Source: Tenacibaculum sp. 190130A14a (GTDB lineage Bacteria > Bacteroidota > Bacteroidia > Flavobacteriales > Flavobacteriaceae). Taken from it: a DNA stretch of 64,000 nucleotides. The position numbers and the translations under genes were made by a program. The notes beneath the pieces are model-generated. The model searched no databases, was not told the DNA's origin, and worked only from the letters and a program-made list of their open reading frames with translations. The stretch covers positions 3,822,501 to 3,886,500 of the forward strand of contig NZ_OZ040189.1 in NCBI RefSeq assembly GCF_964048965.1, written 5' to 3'. Each line of letters opens with the position of its first letter. The first letter of the stretch is position 1. This document shows positions 18,244 through 26,925 of the stretch, piece by piece.

Positions 18244-19283
18244 TAAGGAGCTGGATTAGGAATAGCCGCATGCACTGCTTCTATTTCTTTTAAAATATCG
18301 TGAGATAATTCAATATTTATAGAATCTATATTCTCTTTTAACTGACTCATTTTTGTAGCTCCGATAATATTACTCGTTACAAACGGTAACTGATTGATAT
18401 AAGCTAATGATAATTGCGTTAAAGTTAATCCATGTTTCTCTGCAATCTTCAGGTATTCCGCCACTGCTTTTTGAGCTCCATCTGTCATATATCGAGCTAT
18501 AAAACGAGGAAATAAGGTTCCTCTTGCTCCTTCTGGTTGTCCTCCATTTAAATATTTTCCAGACAACACTCCTTGTGCTAAAGGAGAATATGCTAACAAA
18601 CCAACATTTTCTCTCATCGATACTTCACTCATTCCTACTTCATATCCTCTATGAATCAACGAGTACGAATTTTGAATGGTTACCATTCTTGGTAAATTGT
18701 GGTCTTTAGCTGTTTGTAAATACTTCATAGTTCCCCATGGAGTTTCATTTGACAAACCAACATGTTTTATTTTTCCTTGTTTTACAAAATCATTCAAGGT
18801 TTCTAAAATCTCTAAATGGTTTTCAGCTTCTTTTGTAGATGTTTTATAAGGATAATCTCGTATTCCAAAACAATTCACTCCACGATCTGGCCAATGTAAT
18901 TGATATAAGTCAATATAATCCGTTTGTAAGCGTTTTAAGCTCCCTTCTATAGCTTCGGTAATATTCTTTCTTCCAAACTTACCTGAACGAATATGAGCCG
19001 TATAATCACCTCCTCCAGCAATTTTAGAAGCCAACACTACTTGATCTCTTTTTCCGGTTTTCTTAAACCAGTTTCCAATGATTTTTTCTGTAGCTCCATA
19101 TGTTTCTGGAGTTGCTGGTACTGAATATAATTCTGCAGTATCCCAAAAATTCACACCACGTTCTAGCGCATAATCCATCTGTTCATGTCCATCTGCTTCG
19201 GTGTTTTGACGACCCCAAGTCATCGTTCCTAAACAAATCTTAGAAACTTTAATATCTGTAGTTGGTAGGGTTGTATATTTCAT
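18243..19283 (-). CDS. NADP(H)-dependent aldo/keto reductase (Tas-like)
   Basis: A 346-residue cytosolic AKR barrel protein. The catalytic tetrad residues are visible: Asp in FWDTAELYS, Tyr in the same segment, Lys in VLASKIAG and His in DLYQLHWPDRG. The NADP-binding C-terminal part includes NIIGATKMSQLKENI. Length and the TMTWGRQNTEADGHEQMDYA start resemble E. coli Tas. The physiological substrate is not predictable. It overlaps the lipoprotein gene upstream by 4 nt (ATGA type). Confidence 0.9.
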   Translation of the reverse strand: MKYTTLPTTDIKVSKICLGTMTWGRQNTEADGHEQMDYALERGVNFWDTAELYSVPATPETYGATEKIIGNWFKKTGKRDQVVLASKIAGGGDYTAHIRSGKFGRKNITEAIEGSLKRLQTDYIDLYQLHWPDRGVNCFGIRDYPYKTSTKEAENHLEILETLNDFVKQGKIKHVGLSNETPWGTMKYLQTAKDHNLPRMVTIQNSYSLIHRGYEVGMSEVSMRENVGLLAYSPLAQGVLSGKYLNGGQPEGARGTLFPRFIARYMTDGAQKAVAEYLKIAEKHGLTLTQLSLAYINQLPFVTSNIIGATKMSQLKENIDSINIELSHDILKEIEAVHAAIPNPAP

Positions 19284-19777
19284 CTTCTTTTTGATTTCAG
19301 TTTAGTATAGTATTCATTTTTTCTATCTAAAAAACCTTGAGTATACTTTGTTCCTTTTTGCTCAAAGAAATAAGAATTATCTTTTTTCTTAATAAATTTA
19401 TCTAACGTATTATCTACATTTTGTAATCTGAAGAAATTTAATGGTCCTTCTTTATTAATAACAGAGAAACCTTTTTTATTAAAAGTTAATTTACCAATAG
19501 ATTCAAAATCTTCATTCTTATTACCTCGAAGAAATAATGTGTCATTTTCTATTTTGTAATAGTACGGTTTTCTAAAACCAATTATACTTTTAAAATGAAA
19601 AAATTGACTTTTATTTATATATAATTCTTGATAAACAAAATTCTCATTCCCTTCCCTAAATTCATTTTCATCAGTTGCTAAATCCCCAATGTACCAATTT
19701 CCTTCAATACTAATGGAATCTTTATTTTCGGTACAACTCAGAAAAAGAATTGAAAAAAATAGAAAAAATAATCTCAT
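19280..19777 (-). CDS. hypothetical lipoprotein
   Basis: A 165-residue protein with a signal peptide and lipobox (FSILFLSCTENKD, Cys near residue 15), followed by a compact beta-rich domain (SIEGNWYIGDLATDE, FFHFKSIIGFRKPYYYKIENDTL). That layout resembles a lipocalin-like small lipoprotein, but I cannot name a family. It starts one base after the pgk stop and overlaps the aldo/keto reductase by 4 nt, so the unit is pgk, lipoprotein, AKR, cytochrome c. Confidence 0.72.
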   Translation of the reverse strand: MRLFFLFFSILFLSCTENKDSISIEGNWYIGDLATDENEFREGNENFVYQELYINKSQFFHFKSIIGFRKPYYYKIENDTLFLRGNKNEDFESIGKLTFNKKGFSVINKEGPLNFFRLQNVDNTLDKFIKKKDNSYFFEQKGTKYTQGFLDRKNEYYTKLKSKRR

Positions 19778-19778
19778 C

Positions 19779-20966
19779 TTACTTTAATATAGCTTCAATA
19801 CCTGGCAATGTTTTTCCTTCTAAGCTCTCTAACATCGCACCACCACCTGTAGAAACATAACTCACCTTTTCTCCAAATCCAAATTGTTTTACAGCTGCCA
19901 CAGAATCTCCTCCTCCAACTAAAGAAAATGCTCCATTAGCGGTAGCTTCTGCAATTGCATTTCCTAACTCAATTGTTCCTTTTGAGAAGTTTTCCATTTC
20001 AAAAACTCCTAAAGGTCCGTTCCATAAAATAGTTTTAGATGCTGCAATTACTTGCGCAAAGTTCTCTGACGTTTTTGGACCAACATCTAACCCCATCCAA
20101 CCATCAGGAATTTCTTTGGTATCTACTGTTTGTGTATTTGCATCATTTGAAAAGTCATCTGCAATTACCGCATCTACTGGTAAATGAATTTTTGTATTCT
20201 TTTCTTCTGCTAACTTTAAAATATCTAAAGCTAATTGCATCTTATCGTCTTCTACTAAAGAATTACCAATACTTCCTCCTAATGCTTTTACAAAAGTGAA
20301 AGTCATACCTCCTCCAATAATAATATGATCTACTTTTTCAATAATATTTTCTACAATACCAATTTTAGAAGATACTTTAGCTCCTCCTAAAATTGCAGTA
20401 ACAGGTTTTTCAGAGTCATTTAAAACCTTATCAATACTTTCTATTTCTTTTGCTAATAAACTTCCAAAACACTTATTTCCTTCAAAAAATTGTGCTATCA
20501 CTGCAGTTGAAGCATGTGCTCTATGCGCCGTACCAAAAGCATCGTTAACATAAACATCTCCCCATTGAGAAAGTTGTTCTGCAAAAGTTACATCTCCTGC
20601 TTTTTCTTCTCCATGAAAACGTAAGTTTTCAAGCAATAAAATTTCCCCTGGTTGTAAGTTTTCAACCGCTTCAGCAACATTCTCTCCAATACAACCATTT
20701 ACAAACTTTACTTGTACTCCAATCACTTCGCTTACTTTATCGGCAATATGACCTAATGAAAATTTATCTTCAACTCCTTTTGGTCTTCCTAAATGCGACA
20801 TTAACACACAACTTCCTCCATCTTCCAAAACTTTAATAATAGTTGGTTTTGCAGCTTGAATTCTAGTAGCATCTGTTACTTGAAATTCATCGTTTAATGG
20901 TACATTAAAATCTACTCTTATTAATGCTTTTTTATTTTCGAAGTTAAAATCGTTTAAAGTTTTCAT
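19779..20966 (-). CDS. pgk: phosphoglycerate kinase
   Basis: A 395-residue glycolytic kinase that moves a phosphate from 1,3-bisphosphoglycerate to ADP. Signature segments include [11 protein letters not shown] (substrate binding), [48 protein letters not shown] and GGGDSVAAV in the nucleotide-binding domain. Length is normal. It is the first gene of a minus-strand unit, divergent from moaE. Confidence 0.97.
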   Translation of the reverse strand: MKTLNDFNFENKKALIRVDFNVPLNDEFQVTDATRIQAAKPTIIKVLEDGGSCVLMSHLGRPKGVEDKFSLGHIADKVSEVIGVQVKFVNGCIGENVAEAVENLQPGEILLLENLRFHGEEKAGDVTFAEQLSQWGDVYVNDAFGTAHRAHASTAVIAQFFEGNKCFGSLLAKEIESIDKVLNDSEKPVTAILGGAKVSSKIGIVENIIEKVDHIIIGGGMTFTFVKALGGSIGNSLVEDDKMQLALDILKLAEEKNTKIHLPVDAVIADDFSNDANTQTVDTKEIPDGWMGLDVGPKTSENFAQVIAASKTILWNGPLGVFEMENFSKGTIELGNAIAEATANGAFSLVGGGDSVAAVKQFGFGEKVSYVSTGGGAMLESLEGKTLPGIEAILK

Positions 20967-20994
20967 CTATGTTGTGTTCTTTATTTTTTAATCA

Positions 20995-21002
20995 CAAAAA
21001 TA
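20995..21002 (-). promoter_or_regulatory. -7 promoter element for pgk
   Basis: Minus-strand TATTTTTG matches TAnnTTTG, 28 nt before the pgk ATG. No -33 TTG is evident. Confidence 0.38.
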
Positions 21003-21050
21003 ATTATTTATATCATATTGATTTCTATTCTTTTTGCGCTTTTAAACTTA

Positions 21051-21058
21051 TATATTTG
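21051..21058 (+). promoter_or_regulatory. -7 promoter element for moaE
   Basis: TATATTTG matches TAnnTTTG but ends only 9 nt before the ATG, so a transcript from it would have almost no leader. Treat as a weak call. Confidence 0.3.
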
Positions 21059-21067
21059 TTAAAGTTT

Positions 21068-21490
21068 ATGACACGAACTTCTATAAAAATAACCGAAGAA
21101 AAACTTAGTTTACAAGAATGTATAGATTTTGTAAGCGAAGATAATTGTGGTGGTATTGTTCCTTTTGTTGGTACCGTTAGAAACGCTACCCAAAATAAAA
21201 CAGTAACACAATTAGATTTTAGCAGTTATGTACCTATGGCTATCAAGGAAATGCAAAAAATAGCGGATGTTGCTCTTGAAAAGTTTGCTGTTGAAAAAAT
21301 AGCTATTCACCATGCTATAGGTTCTCTTCAAATTGGTGATATCCCTGTAATTATAACGGTATCTGCTCCGCATAGAAATGCTGCTTTTGAGGCTTGTCAA
21401 TATGCCATAGACACTTTGAAAGAAACAGTTCCTATTTGGAAAAAAGAGTTTTTTGAAGATGGGGAGGTTTGGGTGAATGCACACCCATAA
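21068..21490 (+). CDS. moaE: molybdopterin synthase catalytic subunit MoaE
   Basis: A 140-residue protein that, with MoaD, converts precursor Z (cyclic pyranopterin monophosphate) to molybdopterin. Family segments include GGIVPFVGTVRN, AIHHAIGSLQIGD, VSAPHRNAAFEACQYAID and the C-terminal VPIWKKEFFEDGEVWVNAHP with the catalytic Lys pair. I start at ATG 21068; a longer open frame to 20969 adds 33 residues without family similarity and would run through the intergenic region. Its partner moaD is at 5436. A degenerate tRNA piece begins 14 nt after the stop. Confidence 0.92.
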   Translation: MTRTSIKITEEKLSLQECIDFVSEDNCGGIVPFVGTVRNATQNKTVTQLDFSSYVPMAIKEMQKIADVALEKFAVEKIAIHHAIGSLQIGDIPVIITVSAPHRNAAFEACQYAIDTLKETVPIWKKEFFEDGEVWVNAHP

Positions 21491-21503
21491 TGATTTTATA
21501 ACT

Positions 21504-21528
21504 GGGGCATTAGCTCAGTTGCTTGAGC
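21504..21528 (+). pseudogene. remnant of tRNA-Ala 5' half
   Basis: The sequence matches the acceptor 5' strand, the D-stem and most of the D-loop of the intact tRNA-Ala at 23208. A 19-nt stretch (21503-21521) is identical to 23207-23225, and the D-stem closing GAGC at 21525-21528 is kept. The anticodon and T arms are absent, so it cannot function. It marks the left edge of the 1.7-kb islet. Confidence 0.75.
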
Positions 21529-21579
21529 ATTAAAAACAAAGATTTGGAAATAAAAAGACTATACTGATTGCACTAAACA

Positions 21580-22281
21580 ATGAACGATTTATTAATTATT
21601 GGATTAATACTAACAGTTTATTTCTCACCTCTATTTTACCAAATCTATGTGGTTTTAAAAAAACATAAAGAAGAAAATAAACGAGTATTGAAAAAATTGA
21701 TGCTTTATCTAAAATACAGTTTATCAATATTGTTTTTCTGTACTCTCTTAATTGCAATTTTAACCCACATCAACTTCTTAGATTATGAAAAACCTATAAC
21801 TTTTGATAGATATAATCAAATATCATTTAAAAATTTCAGGGGTTTAGAATTGTTTAAAAAATCAATATATGGAAATAAACGATTTGCATACGTTGTGACT
21901 ACCATTGATACTGATATTGATGATAATACAATAACAATCAAATCATTATTCCACCCTTCACGCTCTTTTGTTTACAAGAAGAATACAAATAGCTCCGAAT
22001 TATTAACTCATGAAAAATACCACTTTAAAATAACGGAGCTATTTACTCGAAAAGCAAAAGAAAGAATTTCTAAACTAAAAACTTTTGATAAAAATAAAAT
22101 TGAGGAAATTATTGAAGATATAAAAGCCAAAGAAAGACTATATCAAAAGAAATATGATTATGACACATTCCATAGCTACGTTTATAGTGAACAAAAAAGG
22201 TATGAAAAAGAAGTAGATAGTTTATTAACTTTGCTCACCAAATATCAAAAACCAAAAATTAATATTGATGAGAAAAATTAA
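21580..22281 (+). CDS. membrane protein of unknown function (tRNA islet)
   Basis: A 233-residue protein that I do not recognise. Two hydrophobic segments (about 5-25 and 44-66) are joined by a short basic loop, then come a beta-rich region and a strongly charged C-terminal half (KERISKLKTFDKNKIEE... KYEKEVDSLL-like pattern) that probably forms coiled coil. It overlaps the lipoprotein gene behind it by 14 nt, so they form a pair. Both lie between the tRNA-Ala remnant and the intact tRNA, which suggests arrival by insertion. Confidence 0.65.
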   Translation: MNDLLIIGLILTVYFSPLFYQIYVVLKKHKEENKRVLKKLMLYLKYSLSILFFCTLLIAILTHINFLDYEKPITFDRYNQISFKNFRGLELFKKSIYGNKRFAYVVTTIDTDIDDNTITIKSLFHPSRSFVYKKNTNSSELLTHEKYHFKITELFTRKAKERISKLKTFDKNKIEEIIEDIKAKERLYQKKYDYDTFHSYVYSEQKRYEKEVDSLLTLLTKYQKPKINIDEKN

Positions 22282-23023
22282 ATACATCTTCTTAGCTGTT
22301 GTTAGTCTTATTTTAACAAACTGTAAGACAGAGAAACATGAATTTCCTCTAGACAAAAGGTATTGGGATATAAACGACTATGACAAAGTTATTCTAAAAT
22401 TACGTTTCGGATATGAAGATGATGAAAAGAAACCTACTTTTAGTAATCCTGAAGAAAGGATTATTGTAGAGAAATTAACTGATGAACAAAACTACAAAGT
22501 AGTTCTAGGTGATAATGAATTAGGTCTTAAACATAGAAATAAAGTTGCTACTGAGTTCTTCAAACACTGGAAAGACATGCATCAAATTTATCAAGCCATA
22601 GACCGTAAAGATAAATACATCTATGATATTGAAAAACTTGCGGTATGGCATTTTGGATTAGGTTTACAATTAGATTACTTTAAACTAGGTAATGATGAAA
22701 TTAAAGAAAGTGCAGATGATCCTAATTCTCATATTGTTAAAGACAATATCAATTCAAATGTTAAAACTCTTATCAATAATTATATAATTTATTTGGATGA
22801 AATAAATGAAGAAAAAGCATATTCTAATGAAGGTAAAGCTAAATTAGCAAAGGGAATAGATAAATATTTCACCAAGTTAATTAAACTTTATCCAGAAGCT
22901 AATTATGGTAAAATGAGAAAAAAGGCTGAATTAATGATTAATAAAAGTAATTCAGACAAAGTAAAATCTTCATTAAAAAAACTAATTAAATTAATCGATT
23001 CAAAGAAAAAATCTGAAGATTAA
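22268..23023 (+). CDS. hypothetical lipoprotein (tRNA islet)
   Basis: A 251-residue protein starting MRKIKYIFLAVVSLILTNC with a lipobox-like LTNC (Cys 19). The rest is charged and mostly helical, rich in Lys, Asp and Asn, with no motif I can name. I use the ATG at 22268; an upstream in-frame TTG adds one residue. It is translationally coupled to the membrane protein before it (14-nt overlap). Very high Lys/Asn content fits the AT-rich islet. No mobility gene is present with it. Confidence 0.65.
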   Translation: MRKIKYIFLAVVSLILTNCKTEKHEFPLDKRYWDINDYDKVILKLRFGYEDDEKKPTFSNPEERIIVEKLTDEQNYKVVLGDNELGLKHRNKVATEFFKHWKDMHQIYQAIDRKDKYIYDIEKLAVWHFGLGLQLDYFKLGNDEIKESADDPNSHIVKDNINSNVKTLINNYIIYLDEINEEKAYSNEGKAKLAKGIDKYFTKLIKLYPEANYGKMRKKAELMINKSNSDKVKSSLKKLIKLIDSKKKSED

Positions 23024-23207
23024 TTTTAATCAAAAAAAATTAAAGGATAAAAACCTATAAAACTCTGGTCAATTACTAAACAATCAATAGTTGTTTTTTG
23101 TTCTAGTTGTTCTATTCTTAATATAATAATTTACATCTGTTTGTAACTAATTTTTTACCATAAATCAATAATTAAAAATTTCAGAAAATACAGTATTAAA
23201 AAACATT

Positions 23208-23281
23208 GGGGCATTAGCTCAGTTGGCTAGAGCGTTTGACTGGCAGTCAAAAGGTCATCGGTTCGACTCCGATATGCTCCA
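23208..23281 (+). tRNA. tRNA-Ala (anticodon GGC)
   Basis: A full cloverleaf of 74 nt: acceptor GGGGCAT (23208-23214) pairs with ATGCTCC (23274-23280) with G-T allowed, D-stem GCTC/GAGC, anticodon stem TTTGA/TCAAA with loop CTGGCAG (anticodon GGC at 23242-23244), 5-nt variable loop, T-stem ATCGG/CCGAT with loop TTCGACT, discriminator A at 23281. CCA is not encoded. The anticodon reads GCC and GCU alanine codons. Confidence 0.93.
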
Positions 23282-23286
23282 CTTTT

Positions 23287-26034
23287 TTAATACGGCAAAT
23301 CTGCTGGTTCTATAAAAGCAATTTCAGGATTGTAAATTTCTTTAATAATAACTCTTATTTCATTCATAAACTCTTCTAATTTTTCTTGAGTGATTAATGG
23401 GTCTGGTGATCGATAGTTTGAAGAAAAGTTCATGGACAAGAACCCTTTTTTTAGATTTTTGAAAGAATAGATTCCTGCATGCAACTCTTTTTCAAAATTG
23501 AATTGGGTGTTTTGAGTGTATAAGTATGCATACAACATTACTTGTATGGCTTTATGGTATTTCAGTTCACGAATTATTTCAAAATCAAGAACTTTTAAGT
23601 TCGTGGTATCTACCATTCCTGTTTTATAATCGATAATCCTAGTAACTCCATTGAGCTCATCTATTCTATCCACTATTCCTTTTATTTTCACTGGATGATT
23701 GATTCCTTCTATGTTTATTTCTGCAGCTAACTCTTGTTCTGTAGCAATTACTTTTAACGCATTATTTTCATCTTGAACTAGCTTTTTTTCTTGTACTAAA
23801 AAATTATGTACGAAACGATTTGCTACTTCAAAAACCAATCTATTTTTACCCGTTGATATATCACCATTCTTAAAGTGCTTAGAAAAGAAGTACACAATTA
23901 ACTCTTTTGTTTTTTGTTGCATGGCTGTAACATCATCTACTGACAAATACTTTCCCAAATAAGGTTGGTACAATTCTTCTAATGTATCATGCACAACCGT
24001 TCCCATCGTATTTGCTGCCACTGTTTCTTCTACATTGTCAAACTCATTAATTTTTAAAATCTTCTGCTTATAAAATGCAATCGGATTGTATAAATAATTG
24101 GTTAATGCCGATGGAGAGATTCCTTTAGAAGCTATTTCTTTTAACCTTTCAAAAACTAAATCATTCTTTTTTACTTCTTTTAATGTTACTGGTGTTGTTT
24201 GTACTTGCGGACTTATGGTTCTTTCTACAACATCATCCCGCATCATTTGTAATTGTGTTACAAAACGACTTTTCTCACCACTTCCGAAAACGTCATGTTC
24301 TGTATTGTACAGCAAGTATATGTTCTTCGCCCTTTGCAGCAATCTGAAAAAGTGATACGAAAACAGCGCGTCTTTCTCTCTGTAAGTTGGCAATCCAAAT
24401 TCAATCTTGACATCAAAAGGAATAAATGTGTTTTGTTGATGATTCCCTGGTAATACTCCTTCATTAACCGAAGTAATAATGACATTTTCAAAATCTAACA
24501 CACGTGTTTCAAGCACTCCCATTAATTGTAATCCTTGCAATGGTTCTCCTTGAAACGATAGACTTTCTGACTGTATTAATTGTCTAAAAAACTGCTGTAA
24601 TGTTTTTAAGTCTTGAATATATTTATGGGTTACTTGTAAAGTTTGTAACTGATTAAAGGCTGTGTAAAAACGAAACAAATACTCTTTTTCTAATTCGTTT
24701 ACTTCTGTTTTTAACAATAAAATCAGATGCAAAATTCTATCAATAAAATCTTCTACGGAGACAAATGCATCAAATAATGTGGATACTACTTTTTTACGTT
24801 CCTCTGAAAGCGTACCTAGAAAAGAGGTTATTAATTCTTTCTTTACAAAGGTATTGTTATTCTTAGCGATGCTTTCAGCAATAATATCTGATAAAAACTG
24901 ATCTTCTAAGGTTAAAATTTTAAACAGTAGCGGATGTTTCAATAATCGAACAACATCTTTATGATAAAAAGCATCTTCTTTCTGCAATTTTTCTTGGTTG
25001 ATAAATAATTGAAATACCGCAAATAATAAACTTGTTGTAGGAACATCTCTCAAGGGATACCCCATTGTAATATTTATTGAATTTACATTTGAAGGTAATG
25101 AGTTCAAAGTAATAGGCAATAACGATTCATCTGCCAATACCAATGCCGAATTATTATGACTTGAGAGTTTAGATAATAATTCTCCTGCATATTTTGCTTG
25201 TGTAATGTTTTTAGCTGCTCCAATTACTTCAATCTTTTTTGGTTGACTAAAGTAGTTTGCAACCGTTTGCATAGGGTGTTTTTGATAATACTTCCAAGTG
25301 GTTTTATACTTTCTTAAGAAGCTACCTGCTTGATGATTACTTTCATAAAAAGTTTTATCAATATCCCAAAATACTTCTGAAGTACCCACTTCTAAAAAAC
25401 GCTGAAATAATAACTCTTCAGCAGCGTTTAACGCATTAAAACCAATAAAAAAATACTTCTTATGCTGATTCTGATCAAGATATGTTTCTACATGTTTTGT
25501 AGCTTCCCTATATAAAACACCTTGATACCCTGTTTTTTCTTTTACTAGAAAAGCATACAATTCATTGTACAAACTATTGAGCTTTTCCATAAAAGCAAAA
25601 TGATCTTTCATCAATTCAGTTTCCTGAAAACTTCCTTTTACAGACCATTTTCTTAAACGATGAATATCTCTTAAATACACGAAAATTTCTCGTGTATTAA
25701 TTAAATGCTGATCAAGTTCATTAAAATCTTGTATTACTGTAAAAGCCCAAGAAGAAAATTTATCGAAAGAATCAGGTGTTGCCTCTTGATTTTTATAAAT
25801 CGTATAAAAATGAAACAATAATTGAACTGAATCTATCTTTTTAAATCCAGAAATATCTTCAACAAAATCGCCAATATTGATAATTTCTGGTAAAAAACCT
25901 GCTGAAATCTTGTTCTTAAAAGTGTTCTTTACAAATACTCCTGCACGTTGAGAAGGTAATACAAAAACAACATTTTCAAAGGTTTCTGTAGTTTGTAAAA
26001 TAGTGTCTAAAGTTTCAGAGATAAAAGATTGCAT
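23287..26034 (-). CDS. PD-(D/E)XK nuclease family protein, AddB-like
   Basis: A 915-residue protein resembling AddB of AddAB recombination complexes. The N-terminal half is a degenerate helicase-like region (VFVLPSQRAGVFV takes the place of a Walker A loop), and the C-terminal ~260 residues hold a RecB-type nuclease: SPSALTNYLYNPIAFYKQ, GTVVHDTLEELY, and the catalytic IIDYKTG with Asp and Lys. It would process double-strand breaks with an AddA/UvrD-like helicase, which is not in this window. The stop is 5 nt from the tRNA 3' end on the opposite strand. Confidence 0.83.
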   Translation of the reverse strand: MQSFISETLDTILQTTETFENVVFVLPSQRAGVFVKNTFKNKISAGFLPEIINIGDFVEDISGFKKIDSVQLLFHFYTIYKNQEATPDSFDKFSSWAFTVIQDFNELDQHLINTREIFVYLRDIHRLRKWSVKGSFQETELMKDHFAFMEKLNSLYNELYAFLVKEKTGYQGVLYREATKHVETYLDQNQHKKYFFIGFNALNAAEELLFQRFLEVGTSEVFWDIDKTFYESNHQAGSFLRKYKTTWKYYQKHPMQTVANYFSQPKKIEVIGAAKNITQAKYAGELLSKLSSHNNSALVLADESLLPITLNSLPSNVNSINITMGYPLRDVPTTSLLFAVFQLFINQEKLQKEDAFYHKDVVRLLKHPLLFKILTLEDQFLSDIIAESIAKNNNTFVKKELITSFLGTLSEERKKVVSTLFDAFVSVEDFIDRILHLILLLKTEVNELEKEYLFRFYTAFNQLQTLQVTHKYIQDLKTLQQFFRQLIQSESLSFQGEPLQGLQLMGVLETRVLDFENVIITSVNEGVLPGNHQQNTFIPFDVKIEFGLPTYREKDALFSYHFFRLLQRAKNIYLLYNTEHDVFGSGEKSRFVTQLQMMRDDVVERTISPQVQTTPVTLKEVKKNDLVFERLKEIASKGISPSALTNYLYNPIAFYKQKILKINEFDNVEETVAANTMGTVVHDTLEELYQPYLGKYLSVDDVTAMQQKTKELIVYFFSKHFKNGDISTGKNRLVFEVANRFVHNFLVQEKKLVQDENNALKVIATEQELAAEINIEGINHPVKIKGIVDRIDELNGVTRIIDYKTGMVDTTNLKVLDFEIIRELKYHKAIQVMLYAYLYTQNTQFNFEKELHAGIYSFKNLKKGFLSMNFSSNYRSPDPLITQEKLEEFMNEIRVIIKEIYNPEIAFIEPADLPY

Positions 26035-26072
26035 AGGGTCACTTTCTTAAGTCCAAAGTACAATATTTATCT

Positions 26073-26080
26073 TACTTTTG
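26073..26080 (+). promoter_or_regulatory. -7 promoter element (TACTTTTG)
   Basis: Exact match to TAnnTTTG, 29 nt before the TTG start at 26110; no -33 TTG seen at the usual distance. Confidence 0.43.
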
Positions 26081-26109
26081 ATAAACACAACTATTCATTT
26101 TTATAAATT

Positions 26110-26895
26110 TTGAAAAATAATAATCAGTTAAAAATAGCATTAATACAATCTGATTTAGTTTGGGAAAGTCCTGATAAAAACAGAGAGCAATTTAAAAGAA
26201 AAATAGCTGCTATTTCAGAAGAAATAGACCTAATAGTACTACCTGAAATGTTTACTACAGGCTTTTCAATGAATCCGAAAAAAATTGCTGAAACGATGCA
26301 GGGTGAAACAGTTCATTGGATGCAAGAACTGGCAGAGGAAAAACGATGTGCTATTACAGGTAGTATTGTAATTATCGAAAACGATCAATATTATAATCGA
26401 TTATTATTTATACATCCTTCTGGTAAAATTGAATACTATAATAAGAAGCACACTTTTACCTTAGCAGGAGAAGATAAAGTATACACTGCTGGGAAAGAAA
26501 AGTTGATGGTAAACTATCAAGGCTGGAAAATATGTCCTCTCATTTGTTATGATTTACGTTTTCCTGTTTGGGCTAGAAATGTTGAGAATTATGACTTACT
26601 ATTATATGTTGCTAGCTGGCCTAAACCTAGAATTGAAGCATGGGATAGCTTGTTAAAAGCCCGAGCTATTGAAAACATGAGTTTCACGATTGGTGTTAAT
26701 AGAGTAGGAGTAGATGGCAACGATTATCAATATACTGGTAACACAGTTTGTTATGATACCCTAGGGAATTGCATAGCAAAAAATAATGATGGTGAGGAAA
26801 CTGTATTGGTAGTTACTTTAGATAAAGAAAAACAAAATGAAACCAGAACTAGGTTTCAATTTTTGGAAGACAAAGATCCATTTACACTTCAATAA
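26110..26895 (+). CDS. nitrilase-superfamily amidohydrolase (omega-amidase type)
   Basis: A 261-residue carbon-nitrogen hydrolase. The Glu-Lys-Cys triad is visible: Glu in VLPEMFTTGF, Lys in YNKKHTF and Cys in PLICYDLRFP. The segments match YafV-like omega-amidases, which hydrolyse 2-oxoglutaramate and 2-oxosuccinamate in metabolite repair. Translation probably starts at a TTG (26110-26112), giving MKNNNQLKIALIQSD; no in-frame ATG exists before the catalytic Glu region. It is monocistronic with a terminator at 26894. Confidence 0.88.
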   Translation: MKNNNQLKIALIQSDLVWESPDKNREQFKRKIAAISEEIDLIVLPEMFTTGFSMNPKKIAETMQGETVHWMQELAEEKRCAITGSIVIIENDQYYNRLLFIHPSGKIEYYNKKHTFTLAGEDKVYTAGKEKLMVNYQGWKICPLICYDLRFPVWARNVENYDLLLYVASWPKPRIEAWDSLLKARAIENMSFTIGVNRVGVDGNDYQYTGNTVCYDTLGNCIAKNNDGEETVLVVTLDKEKQNETRTRFQFLEDKDPFTLQ

Positions 26896-26925
26896 AAAAG
26901 CGACTTTAAAAGTCGCTTTTTTATT
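26894..26925. terminator. bidirectional terminator
   Basis: An inverted repeat with AAAAAAGCGACTT and AAGTCGCTTTTTT arms around TAA lies between the convergent amidohydrolase and desaturase genes, with A/T tracts on both sides. Confidence 0.82.

Noticed and set aside
20969..21067. Longer MoaE start
   Set aside because: The 33 extra residues are of low complexity, lie in the divergent promoter region and have no MoaE similarity.
21504..21528. Functional tRNA or small RNA
   Set aside because: Only the acceptor 5' strand and the D arm are present; the anticodon and T arms are missing.
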